Shown here in pieces: positions 33,762 through 44,514 of a stretch of 64,000 nucleotides of DNA. Below the pieces are notes generated by a model. That model worked only from the letters and a program-made list of their open reading frames with translations. It was not told the origin of the DNA and did no database searches. Source of the stretch: Panulirus ornatus (lineage: Eukaryota; Arthropoda; Malacostraca; Decapoda; Palinuridae). Both the position numbers and the translations under genes were made by a program. Where the stretch lies: positions 21,989,778-22,053,777 of the forward strand of contig NC_092289.1 in the NCBI RefSeq assembly GCF_036320965.1. The letters run 5' to 3'. Position 1 is the first letter of the stretch. Each line of letters begins with the position of its first letter.

Positions 33762-33764
<3 letters not shown>
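33022..33764. other. Unassigned, purine-rich from 33420
   Basis: No gene recognised. Minus-strand proline/serine-rich frames over 33498-33734 are compositional. Confidence 0.5.
33502..33543. promoter_or_regulatory. Inverted pair of CCAAT motifs
   Basis: CCAAT at 33502-33506 and ATTGG at 33539-33543, 32 bases apart. NF-Y-type boxes often sit so in promoters, but no TATA, initiator or transcript is evident. Confidence 0.15.

Positions 33765-33823
<59 letters not shown>
33765..33823. repeat. Microsatellite (GT)n
   Basis: About 59 bases of GT. Confidence 0.97.
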
Positions 33824-33825
<2 letters not shown>

Positions 33826-34655
33826 CAGATCACATTTAGCTTATTGATACATCTGTGGACCAGATATCAAACAGCCTTCGGTCTGGTGGCTCTCATATTG
33901 TCCAGATGTTTCCACATGAAGCCGTGAGAAAGACACGATCTATGTATGATTATGTAGGTGCATAGAACGCCCTGGTTTTTCCCAGGCGTCGTGGATTGTA
34001 ACCCTGATTGTAATATTTGAACTTCTCTTTCTTAAGATTTTAGATTCTCTTTTACTTCATTTTCCTGTTTTCCTCTCTTGTGTTTTCCTCTCTTGTGCCG
34101 TGTCTGGAGTCGTAACATCCCCTGGAGCACCATCGTTAATGAGCTCACCAAACACCCGTGGCGACAGGCTACGCCCCTGTCAGACCCCGTGAGGAGGGGG
34201 GAACAAGCCTCGTGTGGCGATCGTGTACAAGTGCTCGTATCCTTCACCAGACCTTTCCATTGCTAATAAAATCTTAACTGCTGTTCTCATATGCACTTAA
34301 CAAGACCTTAGCATCGCTCGTTCGCCGCCAACTAACAAGTCCTGAGCACCGCCCGTCTCGGAACCCCTCTAAGTCTACCCTCCAAAGCCTCATAATCCAC
34401 GTCTCCTCATTCCGCCAACTCTACTCCACTTGGCCCCGATAAATTATGACCTAATAAACATCAGTACGAACTTCTCGTCTCTCTCCTAAATTAAGCCATA
34501 GTTTATGCATGAAGTTCCTCCTCCCCCACGGCCTCCAGAATGCCCCGACCTCCGCCACTCTGGCCTCCCATTGGCTCCCCCGTCACGTGTGTCCGAAAGC
34601 CGAGGTTTTAGGCTTTCGATTTTTTTTTTCCTTCAAAAATTGCCTACGTATCCCA
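33824..34655. other. Unique sequence
   Basis: A short tandem duplication GTTTTCCTCTCTTGTG occurs at 34066-34098. No gene recognised. Confidence 0.5.
34568..34589. promoter_or_regulatory. Inverted CCAAT box next to a CACGTG E-box
   Basis: CCATTGGCT (34568-34576) followed by CACGTG (34584-34589). The combination is promoter-like but short enough to be chance. Confidence 0.15.
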
Positions 34656-34659
34656 GGGA

Positions 34660-34785
34660 AGGGGTTCTATCAGGGTAGCATAGAGAAAATGGGGAAGGAG
34701 GCTCTATCAGGATGGTACAGAGACAAAAAAAGGGGGGAAGAAATGGTTCTATGAGGATGATCTTAGAGACAAAGATTGGGAAGGG
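34660..34785. repeat. Three-copy degenerate tandem repeat, about 40 bases
   Basis: GGTTCTATCAGGGTAGCATA, GGCTCTATCAGGATGGTACA and GGTTCTATGAGGATGATCTT begin successive copies, each followed by a GAGACAAA...GGGGAAG stretch. Confidence 0.9.
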
Positions 34786-34942
34786 ATGACGCATTACGAG
34801 TTCCTGTACAGCGACGCCTGACACAGTCGAGCGATATCTCACAATGAGATGGTGTCCTGGTGCGAAGCCTCGAAGGGGTGTGTCCTCCATGGTGGGTCTT
34901 GATCGTCAACCATGCACGATGGAAAGCAAGTCTTCGACTACC

Positions 34943-34948
<6 letters not shown>

Positions 34949-35032
<84 letters not shown>
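34949..35032. repeat. Microsatellite (AT)n
   Basis: About 84 bases of AT followed by a few ATG/ATA units. Confidence 0.97.
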
Positions 35033-35034
<2 letters not shown>

Positions 35035-35720
35035 GATAATAATGATAGTTGTAATGATGATACTGAAAAATGATATTGATGGTAATTCATGTTTTCGTTG
35101 TTTCCGGGTTATGGAGGAAATACTGAGCTTAATTCCTTTGCGTGAATTATTTCGCTAAGAAGTGGCCTCAGGCGTAGCTTTGGGCGCCACGCCCAAGGGT
35201 GGATGATAAACCATCAGTCAAGACATACTGCACTGTATTCCTCCGTCGGGCAATATTTTAAACGATCTCCCTCGTTAGTGTTGACGTGGTTGGGGCTAAT
35301 TGGCTTCTCAAGTGTTATTGAGGCCGAAGACGAAATGGTTAATTGGTATTCGAATGTTGGTGTGGGATAGAATGAGATGTTGTTTACCGGAGTCTCGAAC
35401 GCTGCCAAGGGGCGAAAAGAAAATATTACTGATTGAACCAAGATTGTTTTTATGTACGGAAATCTCGGGTAATTAACAGGATTTGTAGACGTTGTTGCAT
35501 TTGGAAAGAAATTATTTGTGGAGTATTATAGGAAAACAGGTTTTATTTTTTTTCAATATTTGTGAAAGCTGTTTGGGAACGTTTGAGAAAAACAGACTTT
35601 GGGAATTGTGTAAAATTGTGGCGGGTTTAAGTCGACTTCAGACATGTCGTACGACCATAGTGGTATGTCTTCTGTTGCTGGACGTACGACCTTCACTCCT
35701 AGGCGGACGTTGAGCTCCCT
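35033..35720. other. Unique sequence
   Basis: No gene recognised. CGTACGACC words at about 35650 and 35685 look like isolated fragments of the palindromic element that follows. Confidence 0.5.
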
Positions 35721-35833
35721 GAACACGACGGTACGACCTTTGGGTGTGATGAGTTGGCTTTTAACCTGACCTTTGTAAAGGATAGGTCAAAGGCCAAGGC
35801 CATCATACCCAAAGGATCACACCGTTGTGCTTT
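35721..35833. mobile_element. Palindromic element, copy F (clearest full palindrome)
   Basis: About 113 bases in which the left half (GAACACGACGGTACGACC, TTTGGGTGTGATGAG, TTGGCTTTTAACCTGACC) is the reverse complement of the right half (AGGTCAAAGGCCAAGGCC, ATCATACCCAAAGG, ATCACACCGTTGTGCTTT) at roughly 80 percent, with only about four bases at the centre. No tandem expansion and no clear target-site duplication. It reads as a small foldback or MITE-like unit with no coding capacity. Confidence 0.88.
35784..35796 (+). promoter_or_regulatory. DR1-like nuclear-receptor motif in copy F
   Basis: AGGTCA-A-AGGCCA in the right half of the palindrome. Confidence 0.35.
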
Positions 35834-36660
35834 GGTGGTCATACGTATCGCTAGTGTGTACCAAGCATGTCGGAGCGTCCGTGCGTCCGTACACAGAGCA
35901 GGTGCAGTCGTATTGGTGTGCGTGTCTGTAGTCGTCGTAGACACGTCGGGTGGGTCGTGGTGGGGTTTGAAGGTCGTGTTAAATGCAGCAAAATGGGTCT
36001 AACTGGGTTCGAACCCATCGAGCGGCGTCCATCTGCTTTTGTAACAAACAGAGAAAGGTGACGTTGACACGCCTTGATCTTTGAACTTTGTATTGCCTTG
36101 CGATACATTCCCATACACGCCCGCCCACGCACGTAAGCGCCAGCCCTTGCACGCACTCGCCCACCAAACACCTGTACGCCTATCGCGTCTACGGAGGACC
36201 AACAAACGATTGCGGCCCTCACCCAGGAGCCAGTGGTCGGGAAAGAGACATTTTACGACCTGTCTGTGGGAAAGTGTTGTGTCCTTTAGCGTCCTGGAGG
36301 AGTACGGTATGACGTAGGGAAGGAAGTCCTCCTAAGGAGTAAGACCTAATGAAGGAAAACCTTCCTTCACCTTCGCAGGAATCCTCCTCCTTCTTCTTCA
36401 GACACATGACATTGTTGGGGTACGGTGAGGTAATATTGTTAATAACGTGTTGCATACAACGAACTGAGGAGTATAAGGGATTATATCTTATAAAATAAAG
36501 TTATCGAGTTTCAGAGGCAGACGTTGGTGAGAAGATATTCAACATTATGTTTTCTTTAAAAATCCATATACTTCTAATTTTTCTCATGTTTTGCATAACC
36601 CATTCATTTCTACATTGTATGTGTTTATATGCTATATTTATTCATTTTCTTCTGTGTGTG
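35834..36660. other. Unassigned sequence with an isolated B-box palindrome
   Basis: GGGTTCGAACCC at about 36005-36016 reads as a B box on both strands, but no A box was found on either side. No gene recognised. Confidence 0.45.
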
Positions 36661-36662
36661 TG

Positions 36663-36720
<58 letters not shown>
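36656..36720. repeat. Microsatellite (GT)n
   Basis: About 65 bases of GT with one TT slip near the start. Confidence 0.97.
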
Positions 36721-36722
<2 letters not shown>

Positions 36723-37366
36723 CGCGAATTCTCAGCTGTCAGTCAGGTCTCCACGTGAAATTCAGAGAGTGTTATTAGCTGTGATTACGGTGATTACTGT
36801 CAAGATTACCACAGGAGTTTCTGAGGAAGCGCATTAAACAGTGGAAGCGTAAAGACGAATACTTCCATACGATATTTTGGTTGAGCTCGATGAGGAATAT
36901 TCAGGATTAGCGAGACTAACCCAAAGACAGGGAATACTTCACCCATAGCTTAGGCGTGGGCCGGTACTGGGCGTGGGTTGCATGTAGGACTAGCGTGGTA
37001 GGCGTGTAGGGTAGGCGTGGTAGCGGGCGTGCCGTTTGCAGCTTGGGTATTATGAGGTCAAGTGGTGTTGGCGGCGTGTCTGATGTTGGCGCGAGGCCGT
37101 GGGGGTTGAAGTGCTGCTGCTGTGGTGGTGGTGGTGGTGGTGTCGTAGTTAGAGGTGATGGTGTCGGTGATTGATGGCGTGGTTGGTGGTGATCGCGGTG
37201 GTAGATTTCGTTACCTTTTGTTTGTGTTTGTGGTGTTTGTGGTGGTGGCGGTGGTGTCGGAGGTATTGGTGGAGGTATATAATGGGGCGTGAGGCGAGCA
37301 CCGACATCCCTGATTGATGGTCAGGTTTGGGGTAGGAGGGAGGGGCTTGGACGCCAGGGGAGATGG

Positions 37367-37370
<4 letters not shown>
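36721..37370. other. G-rich sequence, no gene
   Basis: GGCGTG words repeat around 36950-37035, and GGTGGT runs occur at 37120-37145 and 37225-37260. Confidence 0.5.

Positions 37371-37453
<83 letters not shown>
37371..37453. repeat. Microsatellite (GA)n
   Basis: About 83 bases of GA. Confidence 0.97.
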
Positions 37454-37456
<3 letters not shown>

Positions 37457-37699
37457 GAGGAGAGGGGAGGGGTCTCTTCCAGAGGCAGTGGAGGAGGGAA
37501 GGGGAGTTGTGATGGAGAGAAGGGGAGAGGGGTGCAGATGAGACAAGAAAGGTGGCAGGGAGGGCGTGTGTGAGTGAGGAAAGGTGCAGGGAAGATTAAT
37601 GGAGCGGCCGGAAGGAAGAACCCCGAGTGGATCCGTCATGTAATCTCATCAGCAGCTCCAGTCCAGCCCATGGTGTTCGCCGCCGCTCGCTGGACGTCT

Positions 37700-38110
37700 G
37701 TAGAGGTAACCTGGAACGGTTAAATTCCTTGAACGAACCCCTGAAGAAAGCTTGCTCTCAAGTCAGCTGGAATTCGTGCAGTGAAAGTTTAAACTGAGAG
37801 TTACCATTAATCTGACGTTACTCGAGGGAACGCCCAAAGAAAATTCCAATCTCATGAACTTCCTGGAATGAATGGCCCCCCCTCCTGGAAAAAAAAATTG
37901 ATTCCCACAAATTCATTTATTGAAGAAGTTGAAAGACGTTTTCATTAGCTGAACCTCATGATACCATCGTCTGAATTAAGTTCATTTACTTGAACCTCGT
38001 CAGGTAATTACTGGAAAAGAAAGAAGTTCCTTGGTAATAAACATACTGGAAATCTTAAGTCTGTTGAACTTCTTGGAGTGAACTTGTCTTGAATTCTTGA
38101 CCACTTGACG
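37700..38110. repeat. Possible very old array with TTCCTGGAA and GAACTT words
   Basis: GGAACG, GAACTTCCTGGAATG, TGGAAA and TTGAACTTCTTGGAGTGAAC recur irregularly. The pattern is suggestive only. Confidence 0.3.
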
Positions 38111-38184
38111 TCATGGAATTCTTCGTCTCAGGAAAGCTTGTGATATACTTAGGTCGTTCATGGAGGCTTTTGAAGTCTGAGACG

Positions 38185-38470
38185 ATGAAAGGATTCCAGC
38201 GGACTGCGACGGTATCCAGTGGACCAGCGATGGATTCCAGCGGATCAGCATTGGATTCCAGTGGACCAAAAACGGATTCCATCGGACTAATGACGGTCCG
38301 TATTACGTAAAAAGTCAGCGACGGATTACATCAGACCAATGACGATCTGTATTCCAGGGATCCAGGGCCAGACTCACCGGACCAGAGCCGCCGGTGTTCA
38401 GTGGACCAGCGACTGATCCAGCGAACCAAGGACGAATTCCAGCGGACCGGATTACAGTAGACCGAAAATA
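38185..38470. repeat. Minisatellite of about 24-base units
   Basis: GGATTCCAGCGGACCAGCGA-type units repeat about ten times, regular at 38190-38285 and ragged afterwards. Confidence 0.85.
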
Positions 38471-38839
38471 TCTGGCATCACAAACCCCAACCATAATGGT
38501 ATCGCATGGTATAAAATTCTTTTTCCTTCGGATACAATTTCGTGAATTCTCAAGACGCAGGTAGGAGACCCTCGCCTCGGGAGGAGGCTGGAAGACGACG
38601 GTGATGAGGAGGAGGTGGCGCTTGGGCGATGGTTATCAAAGGGGGAGAGGCCTGGCGAAGTAGGGGGCGCCCTTCTGGATGACCTGGGTAACAGGGAAGC
38701 ACCCACCAGATCAATACCTGAAGGGCCAGGGTCAGGTCGCCTGCGGGAGGAGCATAGGCGTGGGTAAGGAAACATTGAGGGAGTATCATCCAGACCTCAC
38801 CCCCCCACACTACCCCTAATGCCCCCTCCCTCTCTCTTA

Positions 38840-38840
<1 letters not shown>
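38471..38840. other. Unassigned sequence
   Basis: G/A-rich. No gene recognised. Confidence 0.5.
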
Positions 38841-38914
<74 letters not shown>

Positions 38915-38960
38915 AGACTGTCTATCTATCCACCCATCTATCTATCTATCAATCTATCTA
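38841..38960. repeat. Compound (CT)n then (ATCT)n
   Basis: CT tract 38841-38911, then an imperfect CTAT/ATCT tetranucleotide stretch to about 38960. Confidence 0.95.
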
Positions 38961-39435
38961 TCTGTCTGTTTGTATATTTATCTATCTATCATTTTATCCA
39001 TCTCTCTTGTTCCCTCTCTGATATCTGGGTCGCCGCACAGTACAGAGGCAGATCCCACAAACAGGCGCATCTTCTCTACCGTCACATACATACCCGCAGA
39101 CGTGGTGTTAGCATGTGTAGATGGGAGTAAGGGGCAATGGGGGTGAGAGAAGATGGTATGGGGGAAGTCCTAGGGTCACGAAGCCTTCGCCAACACTCCC
39201 CTTCTTCCTCCCCTCCTCCCTGTGATAATGGAACACCAGGAGTGGCTCAGCAGCGTGGAGGAGCTGTGTGGTTGTGGTGGTAGGCACGAGGCAAGTGGAG
39301 AGAGGGAGAGAGAGAGAGACTGCGGTCTCATTCCCCGGCCATAGTGCTTCAATAGGGGCACACAGGCAGGCACAAAGGTGGGGCAGGGATGGGTAAGGAG
39401 ACGGTGGGAGATGACAGTAAAAAATGGGGTTTGGA

Positions 39436-39438
<3 letters not shown>
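38961..39438. other. Unassigned sequence
   Basis: A short GAGA run at about 39298-39319. No gene recognised. Confidence 0.5.

Positions 39439-39511
<73 letters not shown>
39439..39511. repeat. Microsatellite (GA)n
   Basis: About 73 bases of GA. Confidence 0.97.
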
Positions 39512-39515
<4 letters not shown>

Positions 39516-40084
39516 TTCATTGCACGGGAGAAGTCAGACCAAATCCTTAGTCCCGATTTCTCTTTATTTTTTTTTCGTTTTTGTATTACATGAATTTTAA
39601 GAATATCTCACCAGAATATATGACCCAGTTTGATTTATTCTGGTGTACAGTGTATCCGCTGGAAGTAAAATCGTCCCAATTTTGAGCAATGTTGACATGA
39701 TTCGTATGAAGGAAAACATCAAGAAGGATGTACGCGTCCAAAGATAGTCAAAGCCGCCAGAAAGTAATTGGATTATTTTTTTTGTTTTCATTCCTGGAAT
39801 CCAGTCTGTAAGAACACTAAGGAGGATTCTCCATCGAGGGAACGTAGCACATCAGAGCGCATTCATACACCAGTCAGGTCCGCCTAGACGGTAATGGAAG
39901 ACAGTAATGAGACACATAACAAACAATTACGTTCAGGAAGTAATCCTTGGCCATGACAGCCTCGCTTCCGATTATAGAGAAACCTCGGCTATAACCCTGT
40001 ATAATCCTGGTGCGGGTAGCACGAGGGGCGTAACCCCCGCCCCACCCCACGCTCCCTCCTTTCTCTTTCTCTCCCACGAAATAT
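39512..40084. other. Unique sequence
   Basis: AT-rich at the left. No gene recognised. Confidence 0.5.
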
Positions 40085-40300
40085 ATCTGTCATTGCCACC
40101 ATCTATGTCAGTACCACCTGCCACCGGCTGTGGAAGTACCAGCTGCCACCCACTGTGTCAGTACCAGCTGCCACCCCCTATGGAATTACCAACTGCCATC
40201 AACTGTGTCAGTAACCACCTTCCGCCACCATCCGTCAGTACCATCTGCCACCATCTATGTCAGTACCCTGTACCACCACCTGTATCAGGACTTCGTTGAC
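40085..40300. repeat. Minisatellite of about 26-base units
   Basis: GTCAGTACCACCTGCCACC plus CACTGTG-like ends; about eight copies with small indels. Confidence 0.9.
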
Positions 40301-40489
40301 GTCACCAGCTGTGGCCAGTACCCAGCTGTCACCACCTCAACACTGACCACGGTGCTCTTCGTGGATGCCGTGTCTGATACACATTACGAGGACCTGGGGG
40401 GGTCGATTCCCAATGCGTCACCGGACAGCCAAGATCCACATTCGATACCCGCAAACATCGACACGACACGCGAGACACAAGTGTCGCCC

Positions 40490-40511
40490 CCCCCCCCCCA
40501 AAAAAAAAAAA
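40490..40511. repeat. Poly(C)-poly(A) junction
   Basis: Ten or so C followed by twelve A. Confidence 0.9.
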
Positions 40512-40704
40512 GTATCACTCTTACATGAACGATGTCAGTCAGCCAGCATGACGACCTCGAACTCCTGCCATGCAAGCGAGTGTTAGGCCACAAGGGTCTG
40601 CAAACAGACGTGTTTCATGCACCCGAGATTGGACATCTGTCGTCAGTCAGACAACCGTAGGAACGGCTGACTGCTGTAGGATACGGCTAAAGGATATTTC
40701 CGAA

Positions 40705-40925
40705 CCTCATGGCATGTCTATCAGAGGGTTCATGGCATATCTATCAGGGTTCCTATGGTATATCTTATCAAGGCCTCATGGTATATCTATCAAGGCCCCA
40801 TGATATATGTAGCAAGTCCCCTTGGTATATCTGTCAATGCCTCATGGTATATCTATCCAGGCCCCATGATATATGTAGCAAGTCCCCTTGGTATATCTGT
40901 CAAGGCCTCATGGTATATCTGTCGT
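40705..40925. repeat. Minisatellite with 22-base unit and 66-base higher-order unit
   Basis: CCTCATGGTATATCTATCAA plus GG and its variants recur every 22-23 bases. A three-unit block beginning ATGATATATGTAGCAAGTCC is duplicated with exact 66-base spacing (40800 and 40866). Confidence 0.92.
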
Positions 40926-41104
40926 GGGATTTCGTTCTTCCCTTCTGTCCCTTTCCCTCATCTTTCCCTTGCCTTATCTTTTCACTTTTACCCTCTTCTA
41001 CTGCACGTGTCTCTTCCCTCCCTCTCTCTGTGTCTCTTTACTTTCCCATATGTTCATCTCCCTTTTTCTCTGTTGGTTTTGATCCCACCCCTTATTTCCG
41101 CAAT

Positions 41105-41395
41105 ACCAGAGCCAGTCAGAGCAGCACCACAGACAGGCACAACGACACCACAGACCCCCACAACATCACCACAGACAGCCACAACATCACCACAGACAGC
41201 CACAACATCACCACAGCCAGCCACAGCAGCAGCACAGACCCCCACAACATCACATACAGCAACTACAACACCACAGCCAGCCACAGCAGCAGCACAGACC
41301 CCCACAACATCACCACATACAGCCACAACATGAACACAGAGAGCTACAGCAGCACCACAGACCCCCCACAGCAACAGCCCACACTCCGCCCATGA
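41105..41395. repeat. Minisatellite with 21-base unit, reads as a PTS-like repeat
   Basis: Units of ACCACAGACAGCCACAACAT plus C, about thirteen copies with internal block duplication (CAGCCACAGCAGCAGCACAG twice). Because 21 is a multiple of three, plus frames stay open and one gives a mucin-like seven-residue S-P-Q-T-A-T-T repeat. No signal peptide or exon context supports a real mucin. Confidence 0.9.
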
Positions 41396-41630
41396 ACCGT
41401 CACGTATCTAAACCTTACGACTCTAATTTCATTACCGGCAATTTTCTGCCTCTTATTTTTGTCTCAATCAAAACAGAAATGTAAGAATAATACATTTCTT
41501 TTTGTTGTGTTCGCGAGAGGTCAAGGGGTCACATAGGTTTGGTTCACTTTCCAAGAAACTGTGTCAACCCCGAGCACTTTGTAGGACTCAGCCAGAACTT
41601 AAAACAAATACCTGACTTCTTTGTATAATG

Positions 41631-41632
<2 letters not shown>
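41396..41632. other. Unique sequence
   Basis: No gene recognised. Confidence 0.5.

Positions 41633-41710
<78 letters not shown>
41633..41710. repeat. Microsatellite (CT)n
   Basis: About 78 bases of CT. Confidence 0.97.
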
Positions 41711-41712
<2 letters not shown>

Positions 41713-41949
41713 GTGGAACCTATTTCCAGAGTTTGATGTTCATGTGTTTGTTCTGGGATTCTCTCAACGATTGTGCGATGAAGTGGGAATGAAGGTGTAT
41801 TAATGGGAGTCTCAGGAGGGGATGTATTCCTCCTCGCTTACGCCTTTGGATAAACGTGGAAAGACCGAGGTATAGAAATGTGGGCGAGTCTCGCCCGCTG
41901 ACAGAGCTGCGGGCTGCTGGCGTTTCTGTGGAACCCACAAAAAGGATCC

Positions 41950-42300
41950 TAAACCCTGGCAGGGCAGCAGAGCAACGCCTGTAAGGCCGACGTTAAGTGA
42001 TTCGCTACGCCCGTATCACCCAACCCGCGCCATCTATACATTTTCCCGTCGTTTACAGTTCGATGAGATGCTATCTCCGCAGTCCCAGGCACTCGCTGAC
42101 GGCTCTCGTATGCCGGGGAGTTAATAAGGAGAGGGCTTAGTACGCATTTGATAAGGTTTGAGGGAATTATCATAAATGAGAAGCAAGATTCGCTCGATAG
42201 CCAAGCGCTTATTACATTGGGTACGCTACTCCCAGAGCACCCACAAATTTTCAGTGGACCTCGTAATTTTGCACTAATATTCGGTGACTTTGCTAAGTAG
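41950..42300. promoter_or_regulatory. Repeat-free island, possible conserved noncoding element
   Basis: A 350-base stretch with no repeats and motifs such as TTGATAAGG, TTATCATAAATGAG and AAGCGCTTATTACATTGG. The case rests on texture only. Confidence 0.18.
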
Positions 42301-42590
42301 GAGCTGTGGAGACCGGGTTTAGGAGCTAATACACGCTGATTTCAGAGTATATTGTGCACGTACGATTGTATTACGTTAGATTTCATGATGATTCAGCTGT
42401 CGCCACGATCATTGTACATTGTGAAGAGCGTTCAATTTTGGCGGAATATTGAGCGCGTTCAGTTAGTGTCATCACGAACTTGTGTTGCGGGTTGGCTCCT
42501 CCTGCCGGTGTTGTGCCTCAGCGGTGTGTGCGGCGTCCGGAGGCAGGCCGAGAGTGACAGATTCCGGGGGAAGGGAGACGGAGGGTGGCT

Positions 42591-42715
42591 CTGTATGGGT
42601 GGTAGTAGAAAGGGGGATGGGGGAAGCCCTCTGTATGGGTGAAAGGGGTGAGGGGACCTACTGTATGGGTGATAGGGATGAGGGGAACCTACAGTATGGG
42701 TGGTAGTAGGTGGGC
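42591..42715. repeat. Degenerate tandem repeat, 30-40-base spacing
   Basis: CTGTATGGGTGG or variants at 42591, 42631, 42661 and 42692, separated by purine-rich spacers. Confidence 0.88.
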
Positions 42716-42842
42716 GTAGGGGGGAGAGGGAGATCAATGCTTGTGTTGACTCGGGTGTTTGTGTTTCTTAGCGTCTCTGATGGTCATTGATATTCGCTTT
42801 CTCTGCTTCGTATTTGCCCTCTTCCTTCAGCTCTCATGTTTT

Positions 42843-43230
42843 TCTCTTGAGCTCCTACCACTTTATCTTGTACTCCTCCCAATCACACAAACTCCATCCC
42901 TGCAGATACCGACAGTAATGTCATCTTTCATGTTTCACTAGTAATTTTTAACTTCTTCAACTTACCTGCTTTTCCTCACATCCACATCCCATCTTCTGGA
43001 TGCCACACACTTCTCCCGGACACTCAAGCACTGCTTGACATTCTACCTTCTCTCTTTCCACTTTCTTGTCTCTCCCCCATGTTTCCCTTTATACTGCCCA
43101 CGTACTTCCTGTCCTTTTTCTGACCCAGAGACCTTGGAATTTGTCTCACCTTCTTCCCGACCTCGACACAGACCCGCCCGAAGAATGCCAGCACAGTGAG
43201 TGGTGTCCCTGTGGGGGCCTCAGCCCAAAC
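42843..43230 (-). mobile_element. Non-LTR retrotransposon fragment, copy 2
   Basis: Minus strand reads EEVK (about 42948-42960) and, after a shift, CDWEEYKIKW (about 42862-42895), the same block as in copy 1 (16740) with the glutamates intact. The pyrimidine-rich plus strand continues to about 43230 in the layout I recall for the decapod family, making this the longest of the three copies. Stops near the EEVK block make it non-functional. Confidence 0.65.
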
Positions 43231-43550
43231 AGTCCCCATAACCAGCACACAGACTAATGTTCTTCCACCTCGGCTCGTTCTCAACGTGCACGATAAGTGG
43301 AGATACTTTTCCCTCCGTGAAACTCTGAGTTTGATAGACACTGGCGACGATCGTGTGGTGTTCTCGTGTGTATTATGTGGGTCGTACGTCTGTAACGTTT
43401 ATGGTTGAGTTCATACATCTGTGCGTTCAGGAAACTGTGTCTTGGTAAAGCGCGGAGCATCGCGGGGCGTAAGTTCACAGCAGAGATCGACTGATAGCCT
43501 TGCGAGGGGTCCTGTACTGTATGGTTTAGCTGACGAGCCAGCCCGCTAAC
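43231..43550. other. Unassigned sequence
   Basis: No gene recognised. Confidence 0.45.
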
Positions 43551-43700
43551 TGACGGGCGGGCGGACGGACGGACGGACGGATGTTCATGACCAGCTGACG
43601 GTCCGACCCGCTGACGGACGGACGCTTCTGACCAGCAGCTAACGGTCCGACCCGCGGACGAAGGGAATCTTTGACCCGCTGATGGACGGACGGACGCTCC
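43550..43700. repeat. (GGAC)n and 60-70-base duplicated block
   Basis: GACGGACGGACGG runs and two copies of CTGACGGTCCGACCCGCTGA-like sequence (about 43595 and 43637). Confidence 0.88.
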
Positions 43701-43725
43701 AGACCGAGCTGACAACAACACAAGC

Positions 43726-43727
<2 letters not shown>

Positions 43728-43802
<75 letters not shown>
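43728..43802. repeat. Microsatellite (GA)n
   Basis: About 75 bases of GA. Confidence 0.97.
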
Positions 43803-43803
<1 letters not shown>

Positions 43804-43857
43804 ACCCTAGCAGAGGGCATGAATGGCGTCTACATGGAAGGTTGGTGAAGCAGAAAG

Positions 43858-43880
43858 GGTGGTGGTGGTGGTGGTGGTGG
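43858..43880. repeat. Trinucleotide (GGT)n
   Basis: Eight GGT units. Confidence 0.9.
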
Positions 43881-44321
43881 CGTCCTTTGCCTGTCTGTTG
43901 CCCCCCCCCCTCTGAATACTACCGCTATTATTGGTGTGGTCAGACGTGGGGGAGGGATGATATGACGGGGACCCTTGGCTCTGGAAGTGAAGTGGAGGGA
44001 GGGAGAAGGCCACGGGTCGGGAAGGGGAGGAGAGAAAGGGTGAATAAAGAGACGGTCGGATGATGGTGGTGAGCGAAGGGATGTGCGCAGAGGGGGTGTG
44101 GGAACAAGGTTTTGTGACCTGGTAGTGATCTGCTGGAGGGAGATGACCGGGGTTTGTGTGGGGAGGGGCGAGGCAAGGGGTTAGAGGGAGAGGGGCGAGG
44201 TAAGGGAGTTGGAGGAGCATGGCATCCAGTCACAGTGCAGGAGACAAGACGTCACAGGAGCACCACCGTCTCACCAGAACCACTACGGTTGGCTGCTTGC
44301 TCCAGGGAACAGTGAACCCCG
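43881..44321. other. G/A-rich sequence
   Basis: No gene recognised. Confidence 0.5.
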
Positions 44322-44440
44322 TGAGGACGACGGTATGACCCTTAGGGATGATGGCCTGGCCGTTTGACCTGTTCCTTAAGGGTCAGGTCGAGGGGCCTAG
44401 CCATTACAAAACCCACGGAGTATCCTGTCGTGGCTGAGGG
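44322..44440. mobile_element. Palindromic element, copy G
   Basis: Left arm GAGGACGACGGTATGACCC, TTAGGGATGATGGCCTGGCC; core TTTGACCTGTTCCTTAAGGG, TCAGGTC; right arm more decayed (GGGGCCTAGCCATTACAAAAC, CTGTCGTGG). A single unit without tandem expansion, like copy F. Confidence 0.82.
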
Positions 44441-44483
44441 ACCAAGATTGCTGTAAGGTTGTCGAGAATGGTAGACTTCACGA

Positions 44484-44514
44484 TATATATATATATATTT
44501 ATATATATATATAT
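44484..44514. repeat. Short (AT)n
   Basis: About 31 bases of AT with one TT. Confidence 0.95.

Noticed and set aside
36005..36016. GGGTTCGAACCC as another SINE head
   Set aside because: The 12-base palindrome fits a B box on either strand but no A box lies at the right distance.
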